Part shown: one piece after another, positions 27,064 through 36,558 of the stretch | Position numbering within the stretch: the stretch's first letter is position 1 | Layout of the letters: each line of letters begins with the position of its first letter | NCBI GenBank assembly: GCA_019694435.1 | Contig: JAIBBZ010000003.1 | Location: 124,001 to 188,000 of the forward strand | Direction: 5' to 3' | DNA from: Pirellulales bacterium | GTDB lineage: Bacteria; Planctomycetota; Planctomycetia; Pirellulales; JAEUIK01 | DNA length: 64,000 bases | Position numbers and translations under genes: made by a program | The notes under the pieces: model-generated | Database searches by the model: none | Seen by the model: the letters and a program-made list of their open reading frames with translations, nothing else | Told to the model about the DNA's origin: nothing

Positions 27064-30000
27064 GTGAACTTGTACGGCTCCAAGAACGGGCAACCTCCAA
27101 TGGACGACGGCCCGGCCAGTTTTGACGCGATCGTCCTTTCCCTTCCCGGTACGTTTCAGGCCAGCCTGCCGATCGCCGCGGCTCGCGCCGGTGCGCTGGG
27201 ATTGCTCGATTTGTGCCATTTACGCGCGGAGCAAGCGGGCGACGCACGCGCCGAATTGGCCCGCCTGCAGAACTCGGTCGAACAGGGCCGGACGGGCGTT
27301 TGCGTCTTCGCGCGCTGGGACGAACTGCATCAGCAGATTCATGCAGCCGCCCGCGGCAGCGACACCGTCGTGCTGGTGGCCGAAAGTTCGGACGATCTGA
27401 GCACGGAGGTGAACCGCTGGCGCGAAGTCGCCGCGCGCGTGGGCCTGGTTGTCACGAATGGCCCCGCCGCGAGAGCAGCCATCGCCGCAGGCGCAGACTT
27501 TCTCATCGCCAAAGGACACGAGGCCGGCGGCCTCGTCGGCGAGGAAACGACGTTCATCCTCGTACAGCGTTTGATCGGTCAAATGCCGGCCAACGCCCGC
27601 GTGCCGGTGTATGCCTGGGGCGGGATCGGGCTGCGGACCGCGGCCGCCTGCGTCGCGGCCGGCGCGGCAGGCGTGGTCCTCGACTGGCAATTGGGCTTGT
27701 TGCGCGAATCGCCGCTGTCCGATTCGTTCAAACGCCGTCTCGCGCAAATGGACGGCAGCGAGACCGTGGCCATCACCGGCCCAGCAGGCGAAATCGTCCG
27801 CCTTTACTGGCAGCCCGGCATGACGGCGCGCGATCGCCTGCTGCAGCTTTCGGATCGCGTGCAAATGGGCCAGGAGGTAACGCTCGCCGAATGGCGGCAA
27901 ACCATCGGCGAATTGCTCGTGGCCGAGCAGGAAAACGATCGCCTCTGGGCACTCGGGCAAGACGCCGCGCTGGCGAGTTTGTGGGCGCGCGAGTTGACCG
28001 ATGTTCCGAACGTGGCTCGCGCGCTCGGCTTGTTGCGCGAACGCTCGGTGCGGGCCATCGAAGGTGCCCGAGAGGCTCGGGCGCTGGCCCCCGATGGCCC
28101 CCTGGCGGCCTCGCACGGGACCGAATTCCCGGTGGCCCAGGGGCCGATGACGCGCGTCAGCGACGTGCCCGATTTTGCCTTGAAGGTCGCCGAGGGGGGC
28201 GGTCTGCCGTTCTTGGCCTTGGCGCTGTTGAGCGGCGAGCAATCGCGCGATTTGCTCAAGGCCACGCAAACGCTGCTGGGCAAGCGTCCCTGGGGCGTTG
28301 GCGTGTTGGGCTTCGTGGATCGCGAGCTGCGGGCCAAGCAGTTTGCCGCGATCGAAGAGGTTTGCCCGCCGTTTGCGATCATCGCCGGCGGCCGCCCCGA
28401 CCAGGCGGCGGGCCTCGAGGCCAAGGGCATCTGCACGTACTTGCACGTCCCGTCGCCGGGCATGCTGTCGATGTTCCTGACCGAAGGCGGCCGGCGCTTC
28501 ATCTTCGAAGGCCGCGAGTGCGGCGGCCACGTCGGTCCGCGGAGCAGCTTCGTGCTCTGGGAAAGCATGATCCAGGTCCTGCTCGACGCAAAACTGCCCG
28601 ACGACGAGCTGGCCAAGATCCATGTGCTGTTCGCCGGCGGTGTGCATGACGCGCTGAGCGGCGCGATGGTGGCCACCCTGGCACAGCCGCTCGTGGAACG
28701 CGGCATCAAGATCGGCGTCTTGCTGGGCACGGCCTACCTGTTCACCGAGGAAATCGTCTCCAGCGGCGCCATCCTGCCAGGCTTCCAGGCCGCGGCTCTC
28801 GAGACGCAACACACGGTCCTGCTCGAGACGGGCCCCGGACACGCGACGCGCTGCGCCGACACGGAGTTTTATCGTGTGTTCCTCGAAGAGCGTGCCCGGC
28901 TGAAGCGCGAACAGGTGCCGGCCGAGCAGCTGCGCGAAGAGCTCGAAAGTCTCAACCTGGGTCGCCTGCGGATCGCGTCGAAAGGCGTGGCCCGCCGGTC
29001 AACCACGGCGCCCGGGGAGAGCCCCTATGTGCAGGTCGACGCCGACACGCAGCGGCGCGAAGGCATGTTCATGATCGGGCAAGTGGCTGCGTTGCGCGAG
29101 CGGCCCTGCACGGTGCGCGAACTGCATGACGACGTCTGCCGCGGCGCGCTGGCGCGGCTGGCGGCTTTGCACGACCAGGCCAGCGTGTCGATCGTGCCGG
29201 TCGAGCCGGCGCCCGCCCCGTTGGACATCGCCATCGTCGGCATGGGTTGCTTGATGCCTGGCGCCCACGGACTGGCCGACTACTGGAACAACATCCTCAG
29301 GAAGAAAGACCTCGTGCGCGAGGTGCCGGCCGATCGCTTCGACTGGCAACGCTGGTACGACGCCGACCGCAACGCGCGCGACAAGGTCTATAGCCGCTGG
29401 GGCGGTTTTCTCGAAGACGTCCCCTTCGATCCGCTCAAGTACGGCATTCCGCCGGCAGCCTTGGCGAGCATCGAGCCGATGCAGCTGCTTGCGTTGGAAC
29501 TCGTCGATCAGTGCTTGCGCGACGCCGGGTACCGCGATCACAACCCTTACAAAGAACGCACCAGCGTCATCCTCGGTGCCGGTGGCGGCATTGCCGAACT
29601 AGGTGCCGGCTACGCGGTCCGAGCTAGCATTCCCGGGCTGATCGAGAACCCGGACGAGCGGCTGTGGTCGCAACTGCCTGAGTGGACCGAAGACAGCTTC
29701 GCCGGCATTTTGCTGAATGTCGTCGCCGGGCGCATCAGCAATCGCTTCGACTTCGGTGGCGTGAATTTCACGGTCGACGCGGCCTGTGCCTCGTCTCTGT
29801 CGGCCGTGTATCTCGCCTGTCGTGAGTTAGCCGATGGTACGAGCGATTTGGTGATCACTGGCGGCTGCGACACGCTCCAGAGTCCGTTTACGTATCTTTG
29901 CTTCGCCAAGGCCGGTGCCTTATCGCCGCGCGGTAAGTCGCGCACCTTCGACTCCACGAGCGACGGCATCGCGATCAGCGAGGGCCTGGCCGCCGTGTGT

Positions 30001-33000
30001 CTCAAGCGGCGCGCCGATGCCGAACGCGACGGCGACCGGATCTATGCCGTGATCCGCGCGGTTTCCGGCGGATCGGACGGCCGCAGCAAGGGCATGACCG
30101 CGCCGCGCAAAGAAGGCCAGATTCGCACGCTCGAACGGGCTTATGCCCAGGCGCGGTTCAGCCCCGCCACGGTCGGGCTGTTCGAGGCGCACGGCACGGG
30201 CACGGCCGTCGGCGACCAGACCGAGTGCCAATCGGTCACCACCGTGCTGAAGAGCCGCGAAGTGCCGCCGCAAAGCATCGCGGTGGGCAGCGTGAAATCC
30301 ATGGTCGGCCACACCAAGTGCACGGCCGGCGTGGCGAGCCTGATCAAGTCGGCGCTGGCCCTGCACCACCGCGTGCTGCCGCCCACGCTGCACGTCGATA
30401 CGCCGAATGCCAAGGCCGGGCTGGTCGATGGGCCGTTATACGTCAACAGCGAGCTGCGGCCGTGGATTCGCGGCGAACATCCGCGCCGCGCGGCCGTGTC
30501 GTCGTTCGGTTTCGGTGGGACGAATTTCCACGCCGTGCTCGAAGAATACACCGGCGCGGCCTTATCCACGGAAAAACTGACGCCGCATCGCGAGCGCCCC
30601 GCCGAGCTGTTCTTGCTGGCGGGCAATTCGCCGTCGGCATTGGCGCAGCGCATCAAGTCGCTCGCCGACCCGTTGACCAAGGCACTCGCGGCCGGCAAGC
30701 GGATTCACCTGGGCGAATTGGCGCTCGCCTGGCAGCGGCGGCAAGGTGCCGCGGCCGGAACGTCGCGCGCCGCCGTCGTCGCCGCGACTCCCGAGCAGTT
30801 GCTCGAACGTCTGCAAGCCCTGGCCGCGCGTTTGGCCGGCACGGCCGCCGCCAGTGGTGGAGTGGCTGGGGTGTACTGCACCGAATCGCCGCTGGGTGGC
30901 ACCGGCCCCCTGGCCATGCTGTTCCCCGGCCAGGGTTCGCAGTATCCCAATATGCTGTGTCCCTTGGCCGTCGAGTTCTCCGAGGTGGCCGGCTGCTTCG
31001 AGCGTGCCGACGCCGAGCTGCGCGGCGCCTACGAACAACCGCTAAGCACATTCGTCTATCCGCCGCCGGCCTTCGATGACGCCCAGCGGCAACGCCAGAC
31101 CGAAGCGCTCAAAGCGACCGACGTCTTGCAGCCGGCCCTCGGCGCGGCCGACGTCGGCATGGCGCGCCTGCTGGCGGCTTGCGGCGTGGTGCCCGCCATG
31201 GTTGCGGGCCACAGCTATGGCGAACTGGTCGCGTTGCACGTGGCCGGCGCGATCGACGAGGCGGCGCTCTATCGCCTCTCTTTGGCCCGAGGCCGGGCCA
31301 TCGTCGAGATGAGCGCGGGCCACGAACGCGATCTCGGCCGGATGCTGGCGGTTCGTGCGCCGGAGCACGAGGTGCGCGCCGCGCTGGCGGGTTCGCCCGA
31401 GGTTTGGCTGGCGAACATGAACAGCCCGCGGCAGACGATCATCAGCGGCACCCAGGCCGGCCTGGCACACGCGACGCAACAGCTCGAGGCCGCGCGCCTG
31501 GCTTCGACACCCATCGCCGTTTCCTGCGGTTTCCACAGCCCGCTGATGGAGCCGGCCCGGGCGCGATTTGCCGAAGCGTTGGCCCAAGTCGACCTGCGAC
31601 CGGCGCAGATCGACGTGTTCAGCAACACGACGGCCGAGCCCTATCCCACGGAACCGGCTGCCATGCGGCAGCGTCTGGCCGAGCACCTCGTGCGTCAGGT
31701 GCACTTCGCCGCCGAGATCGAGGCCATGTACGCGGCGGGGGCCAGGGTGTTTGTCGAGGCGGGACCTGGCCGCGTGCTGACCAAGTTGACCAGCGAGATC
31801 CTGGGTAACCGTCCGCACGTGGTCGTGGCCACGCAGATCACGGCCCAGAACGGCTACCCGGAATTCCTCGCGACGCTCGGCGAACTCTACGCACACGGCG
31901 TGTCGATCGACGTCGAGCGGCTCTACCAGGGCCGCGAACTGAAGACCCTGGACCTGGCCGAACTGGCCGCTCCGTCGAAGCCGTTGCCCAAGCACTTTGT
32001 CCTGATCAACGGCAGCTATCTTCGCCCCGCCGGAACACCGCCGCGGCAGTTGGCGTCGCGCGTCAGCCTGCTGGGCGACCAACCTACGGCGCCGCAGCCC
32101 GCCGCAGCAGCCCCATCGGCGGCGCCGAAAGTGGGCGCCACGCCGAGCCTGGCCGTGAAACCGCCGGTGAGCGCGCCTATCGCCGCGACAGCGGGCAGCC
32201 ACGCCGCTCCGGCTGCTGCCGCTGGACCCATCGCGGCGCCGCCAGTGCCGGTCGCGCCCGCAGCTTCTCCGGCACCGCTTGCCGTACAGCCGCCCGCGCC
32301 CGAGATGGGCGACGTGGCCATGCGCGAATTCCAGCACACAATGCGGGCCTTCCTCGACGCCCAAGAGAAAGTGCTGACCGCCTACCTGACCGGCTCGCCG
32401 GCGATGGCTGCTTCGCCGCCTGCGCCTCCGATCACGGTCGAAGCGCTGCCCCTTGCCGCGAGCGGACCGGTCGTGGCGATGCCCACCGTCGAGGCATCGA
32501 CGCCGCTTGCTCCCACGGTAGCTGCTTCGGCATCCGCCGCGCCGCCTTTGGCTGCCCCTGTGCCGCCGCCGGCACCGCGCACGATCGCTGCGGCCACTTA
32601 TATCGGCGCCGCGGGGCCAATTATCTCGCCCGCACCGGCGCCGCGCGAACAACAGCCGACCAAGGCGGCCGAGTCGACGCCAGTCACCAGCACGCCGCTC
32701 GACGAATTCCTGGTCGAAATCGTCAGCGATCGCACGGGCTATCCCGGCGACATGTTGTCGATGCAAGCCAATCTCGAGGCCGACCTCGGTATCGATTCGA
32801 TCAAACGCGTCGAGATCATCGGCGCTTTCCGCCGCGCGGCGCTACCCTCGATCGACGAACCGCCCGGTTGGTTCATGGAGAAGATGACGGGCGCCAGCAC
32901 GCTGCAACAAATCCTCGACGGCGTACACGAACTCGTCGGGGAACAAGCACCGCAAGCCGCGTCACGAACGGACGGAGCAAAAGCCCCGGCCGCGCCGGCC

Positions 33001-36000
33001 ACCGTGTCAGAAGCTGCCGCCGTCGACCCGGCACAGCTCGAACAGATGCTCGTCGAAGTGGTGAGCGATCGCACGGGCTATCCCGGCGATATGCTCGCGC
33101 TGGACGCCAACCTCGAGGCCGACCTGGGCATCGATTCGATCAAACGCGTCGAGATCATTGGCGCTTTCCGCCGCGCGGCGCTGCCGTCGATCGACGAACC
33201 GCCAGGATGGTTCATGGAGCGCATGACTGGCGCCAGCACCTTGCGGCAGATCCTCGCCGGTGTGGCCGATCTGGCCGGCACGGCAGCCGCGCCCGAAGCG
33301 CAAGCGGCGGCTGCGCCGGCGCACACCGCACCGCACGCTGCGGCTCCTGCCGAGGCCGCCGCGCTCGACCAGGACCAACTGACCGACATGTTGCTGGGCG
33401 TGGTGTCGGACCGCACGGGTTACCCCAAAGAGATGCTCGGTTTGACGGCCAATCTCGAGGCCGACCTGGGCATCGACTCGATCAAGAAGGTCGAAATCGT
33501 CGGCGCCTTCCGCCGCGCGGCGTTGCCGAGCGTCGATGAACCGCCGGCCTGGTTCATGGAGCGACTGTCGGGCGCCGGTACCTTGGCGCAAATCCTCGAC
33601 GGCGTGACCGCGCTACATGCCCAAATCACTCCCGCCGCCGCGCATCCGGAAACGTCTGCCGTTTCCGCCGCTTCGACCGAAGTCGCGGGCACGCCGTCCG
33701 TGGCGCCGGAGCAACTACAACAACTGCTGGTCGACGTCGTCAGCGAGCGGACCGGGTATCCGGCCGACATGCTGGCCTTGGATGCCAACCTTGAAGCCGA
33801 CCTGGGCATCGACTCGATCAAGCGCGTGGAAATCATCGGCGCATTTCGTCGCGCCGTGTTCCCGCACATCGACGAGCCGCCCGCGTGGTTCATGGAGGAA
33901 ATGACCTCGGCCGCGAATTTGCGGGCCATTCTCAACGGCGTCGAACGGCTCAGCGTTGCAGCCCACGGCAATGCCCCCAGCAACGGGACCAGTCATGGGC
34001 CCAGCAACGGGTACAGCCGTGCTGAAGGCAACGGGGCCAAGGCCAACGGTGCCTTGCCGGCCTCCGCGCCGGCCGCCGAGACCACTGAGTCGACGCCGCG
34101 TTGCGTCCCGGCGATTCTCGAAGCGCCGCTCGCGAAGGAGACACGGATGCCGCAAATCGCCGGCGCCGTGGTGCTCACAGATGATGGCCGCGGCGTCACC
34201 GCCGCCTTGCAGCGCGAACTTCAGGCCCAAGGCCTGCCCGCGGAGATCATTCCCGCCGAGGTGCTCGCTTCGCGCGATGCCACGACGGCCACGCTCTCGC
34301 TGGTACGTCAACGCTACGGGGCAATCGGTGCGTTGGTGCATCTGGTGCCTCTGACGCAGACGCCGGAGTTTCCCGGCATCGATCCCGGCACCTGGCGCTC
34401 GCGCGTCGAGGCCGAGCTCAAGGGACTATTGCACCTGTTGCAAGGTGCTGCGCCCGACCTGGGCGGCGCTTACGACGGCAACCTGATTGTCCTGGCCGCC
34501 ACGCTCGGCGGCGGAGACTTCGGCGGCGACGCCGCTCAGGAAGCCTCGCGCCCCTGGCGCGGTGGCATTGCCGGCATGCTCAAGACCGCGGCCAAGGAAT
34601 GGATCGGGGCGCGCTTCCGGGCCATCGATTTCGACGCCGTGCCGGAAATCGAGCTGCTGCTCGCCGAGCTGCAGAGCACTGGTCCGGTCGAGGTGGGTTA
34701 TCGCCATGCCCGCCGGCTGACTGTCGCCCCGATGCGGCAAGAGTTTGCGACCTCGGCCGCGGGCGAGCGGGCCCAACTGCCCGGACTTCGGCGCGAGAGC
34801 GTCGTGCTGGTGACCGGTGGGGCCCGGGGCATCACGGCGCATGTCGCGCGGGCGCTGGCCGCGCGTTCGCAGGCCACAATGGTTCTGTTGGGGCGTAGCC
34901 CCCTGCCGGTCGAAGCCCCCCACCCCTGGGCCGAATCGCTCGCCGATCCCGGCCAGGTACGGAAAGAGTTGATCAACCGGCTGCGCGCGGCCGGCACGAG
35001 CCCCTCGCCGCGCGAAGTCGAGCGCGAGCTGGTTCGCATCCTGGCCGATCGCGAGATCCGCGAAAACCTCCAGGCCATCGCGCAAGCCGGCAGCCGGGTC
35101 GAGTATCACGCCTGCGACGTGCGCGACGAACAGGCCTTGGCCGCGGTGATCAACGACGTGCAATCGCGCCTGGGCCCGATTGACGCTCTGATTCACGGAG
35201 CCGGCGTGATCGAAGACCGCTACATCGTCGACAAGTCCGACGATTCGTTCGACCGCGTCGTCGGCACCAAGCTCGACGGGGCGTTTGCCTTCACCCGGCT
35301 GCTCGACCCCCGACAATTGAGATATTGCCTGCTGTTCTCCTCGGTCTCGGGCTTCTTCGGCAACCCGGGCCAGGTCGACTATGCTGCGGCCAACGAGGTG
35401 CTCAACCGCATGGCCGCCCGGCTGGCGCGGGTGTGGTCGCAGACCAAGGTCGCCGCGCTGAACTGGGGCCCCTGGTCCGGCGCCGGCATGGTTACCGCCG
35501 AAGTGGCGCGCCAGTTTGCCGAACGCGGCGTCGGCATGGTCACCCTGCCCGGCGGCTGCCAGGCAGTGGTCAACGAGTTCGAGTTCGCCGACGGCACGAC
35601 GAATGTCCTGTATGGCCCTGGACCGTGGCTGGCCGACGCAGAGCGCCTGGCCGCGCAGTGCGCCGCGGTGTCCGTGGCGACCGCGTTGCTCGCCGGTCAG
35701 GTCGTGCATCGCCTGAGCAACGGTACGATCGAGGCCTACGTCACGCTCGACGCGGCACAGCACGGCTTTCTCCGCGATCACATGATCGACCAGAAACCGG
35801 TCTTCCCCGCGGCGTTTGCCCTGGAGTTGATGGCCGAAACGGCGCTGGCCGCGGCCCCGCCCGGCTGGCACGTGACCCACGTCGAAAACCTGCGGGCCTT
35901 CGCGGGCATCGTGCTCGACGAGCCCACGCGGACGATCCTGGTGCGCGCCGAAGCGATCGACTGGCAGGAATCGGGCGGAGTGTGGCGCGTGCGGATTGTC

Positions 36001-36558
36001 GATCCGCAAAAGCCCGGCCGGCCGATGTACGAATCGCTGGTCCGCGTGTCGGCCTTCGAGCCGGAGGTGCCGGAAGCGCCGAATTTGCCGCGCATCGAAA
36101 GCGCTTTTCCGCTGCCGGTGCCCGAGGCCTATGAGCGCTGGCTCTTCCACGGCCCGATCCTGCAGGCCATCATCGAATTACGGGGACTCGATCCGAGCGG
36201 GGTCGACGCGGTCTTTGCCCCGGGCAATGTCGAACATTGCCTGGGCGGGGCGCGCCCGGCAGGCTGGTTGATCGATCCGGTGATTCTCGACGCTGCGCCG
36301 CAACTGGGAATGTTGTGGTCACGGGCCGTGCACGACACGAGCCCGTTGCCCAACCGCGTAGCCGTGTATCATCGATTCGGACCGCTGGGCAGCGAGCCGG
36401 TCGAAGCGTTGTTCCGCCTGGATCCGAGCTCGAACGAGAACTGGTATAAGGCCGACGTCTGGCTGCTGCGCGGGAACCGCGTGGTCGGACTCATGGAAGG
36501 ACTCGAAGGCGCCGGATCGGCCGCGTTGAATCGCATTGCCCGGAGCGCTTCTCGATGA
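27064..36558 (+). CDS. Pfa-like type I megasynthase: NMO-NMO-KS-AT-ACP4-KR-DH
   Basis: A 3164-residue iterative synthase of the polyunsaturated-fatty-acid/secondary-lipid type. Domain order by residue: nitronate-monooxygenase/PfaD-like barrel 1 (about 10-235, site EAGGLVG, Leu157 where the family has His), barrel 2 (about 355-640, ECGGHVG with His489), KS (720-1165; Cys908, His1043, His1083), AT (about 1285-1590; Ser1384 in GHSYGE), an Ala/Pro linker with a conserved helix (1753-1780), four ACPs with phosphopantetheine Ser1912, Ser2025, Ser2139 and Ser2251, KR (nucleotide site from about 2580, Tyr2773), and a DH hot-dog pair (His2906, Asp3076 in DAAPQ). All key residues except that of barrel 1 are present. 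GTG 27064 has GGAG at 27049-27052; an internal ATG at 27100 is possible. The stop overlaps the next start. Its chemistry is chain extension, ketoreduction, dehydration and probably enoyl reduction. Confidence 0.93.
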   Translation: MNLYGSKNGQPPMDDGPASFDAIVLSLPGTFQASLPIAAARAGALGLLDLCHLRAEQAGDARAELARLQNSVEQGRTGVCVFARWDELHQQIHAAARGSDTVVLVAESSDDLSTEVNRWREVAARVGLVVTNGPAARAAIAAGADFLIAKGHEAGGLVGEETTFILVQRLIGQMPANARVPVYAWGGIGLRTAAACVAAGAAGVVLDWQLGLLRESPLSDSFKRRLAQMDGSETVAITGPAGEIVRLYWQPGMTARDRLLQLSDRVQMGQEVTLAEWRQTIGELLVAEQENDRLWALGQDAALASLWARELTDVPNVARALGLLRERSVRAIEGAREARALAPDGPLAASHGTEFPVAQGPMTRVSDVPDFALKVAEGGGLPFLALALLSGEQSRDLLKATQTLLGKRPWGVGVLGFVDRELRAKQFAAIEEVCPPFAIIAGGRPDQAAGLEAKGICTYLHVPSPGMLSMFLTEGGRRFIFEGRECGGHVGPRSSFVLWESMIQVLLDAKLPDDELAKIHVLFAGGVHDALSGAMVATLAQPLVERGIKIGVLLGTAYLFTEEIVSSGAILPGFQAAALETQHTVLLETGPGHATRCADTEFYRVFLEERARLKREQVPAEQLREELESLNLGRLRIASKGVARRSTTAPGESPYVQVDADTQRREGMFMIGQVAALRERPCTVRELHDDVCRGALARLAALHDQASVSIVPVEPAPAPLDIAIVGMGCLMPGAHGLADYWNNILRKKDLVREVPADRFDWQRWYDADRNARDKVYSRWGGFLEDVPFDPLKYGIPPAALASIEPMQLLALELVDQCLRDAGYRDHNPYKERTSVILGAGGGIAELGAGYAVRASIPGLIENPDERLWSQLPEWTEDSFAGILLNVVAGRISNRFDFGGVNFTVDAACASSLSAVYLACRELADGTSDLVITGGCDTLQSPFTYLCFAKAGALSPRGKSRTFDSTSDGIAISEGLAAVCLKRRADAERDGDRIYAVIRAVSGGSDGRSKGMTAPRKEGQIRTLERAYAQARFSPATVGLFEAHGTGTAVGDQTECQSVTTVLKSREVPPQSIAVGSVKSMVGHTKCTAGVASLIKSALALHHRVLPPTLHVDTPNAKAGLVDGPLYVNSELRPWIRGEHPRRAAVSSFGFGGTNFHAVLEEYTGAALSTEKLTPHRERPAELFLLAGNSPSALAQRIKSLADPLTKALAAGKRIHLGELALAWQRRQGAAAGTSRAAVVAATPEQLLERLQALAARLAGTAAASGGVAGVYCTESPLGGTGPLAMLFPGQGSQYPNMLCPLAVEFSEVAGCFERADAELRGAYEQPLSTFVYPPPAFDDAQRQRQTEALKATDVLQPALGAADVGMARLLAACGVVPAMVAGHSYGELVALHVAGAIDEAALYRLSLARGRAIVEMSAGHERDLGRMLAVRAPEHEVRAALAGSPEVWLANMNSPRQTIISGTQAGLAHATQQLEAARLASTPIAVSCGFHSPLMEPARARFAEALAQVDLRPAQIDVFSNTTAEPYPTEPAAMRQRLAEHLVRQVHFAAEIEAMYAAGARVFVEAGPGRVLTKLTSEILGNRPHVVVATQITAQNGYPEFLATLGELYAHGVSIDVERLYQGRELKTLDLAELAAPSKPLPKHFVLINGSYLRPAGTPPRQLASRVSLLGDQPTAPQPAAAAPSAAPKVGATPSLAVKPPVSAPIAATAGSHAAPAAAAGPIAAPPVPVAPAASPAPLAVQPPAPEMGDVAMREFQHTMRAFLDAQEKVLTAYLTGSPAMAASPPAPPITVEALPLAASGPVVAMPTVEASTPLAPTVAASASAAPPLAAPVPPPAPRTIAAATYIGAAGPIISPAPAPREQQPTKAAESTPVTSTPLDEFLVEIVSDRTGYPGDMLSMQANLEADLGIDSIKRVEIIGAFRRAALPSIDEPPGWFMEKMTGASTLQQILDGVHELVGEQAPQAASRTDGAKAPAAPATVSEAAAVDPAQLEQMLVEVVSDRTGYPGDMLALDANLEADLGIDSIKRVEIIGAFRRAALPSIDEPPGWFMERMTGASTLRQILAGVADLAGTAAAPEAQAAAAPAHTAPHAAAPAEAAALDQDQLTDMLLGVVSDRTGYPKEMLGLTANLEADLGIDSIKKVEIVGAFRRAALPSVDEPPAWFMERLSGAGTLAQILDGVTALHAQITPAAAHPETSAVSAASTEVAGTPSVAPEQLQQLLVDVVSERTGYPADMLALDANLEADLGIDSIKRVEIIGAFRRAVFPHIDEPPAWFMEEMTSAANLRAILNGVERLSVAAHGNAPSNGTSHGPSNGYSRAEGNGAKANGALPASAPAAETTESTPRCVPAILEAPLAKETRMPQIAGAVVLTDDGRGVTAALQRELQAQGLPAEIIPAEVLASRDATTATLSLVRQRYGAIGALVHLVPLTQTPEFPGIDPGTWRSRVEAELKGLLHLLQGAAPDLGGAYDGNLIVLAATLGGGDFGGDAAQEASRPWRGGIAGMLKTAAKEWIGARFRAIDFDAVPEIELLLAELQSTGPVEVGYRHARRLTVAPMRQEFATSAAGERAQLPGLRRESVVLVTGGARGITAHVARALAARSQATMVLLGRSPLPVEAPHPWAESLADPGQVRKELINRLRAAGTSPSPREVERELVRILADREIRENLQAIAQAGSRVEYHACDVRDEQALAAVINDVQSRLGPIDALIHGAGVIEDRYIVDKSDDSFDRVVGTKLDGAFAFTRLLDPRQLRYCLLFSSVSGFFGNPGQVDYAAANEVLNRMAARLARVWSQTKVAALNWGPWSGAGMVTAEVARQFAERGVGMVTLPGGCQAVVNEFEFADGTTNVLYGPGPWLADAERLAAQCAAVSVATALLAGQVVHRLSNGTIEAYVTLDAAQHGFLRDHMIDQKPVFPAAFALELMAETALAAAPPGWHVTHVENLRAFAGIVLDEPTRTILVRAEAIDWQESGGVWRVRIVDPQKPGRPMYESLVRVSAFEPEVPEAPNLPRIESAFPLPVPEAYERWLFHGPILQAIIELRGLDPSGVDAVFAPGNVEHCLGGARPAGWLIDPVILDAAPQLGMLWSRAVHDTSPLPNRVAVYHRFGPLGSEPVEALFRLDPSSNENWYKADVWLLRGNRVVGLMEGLEGAGSAALNRIARSASR

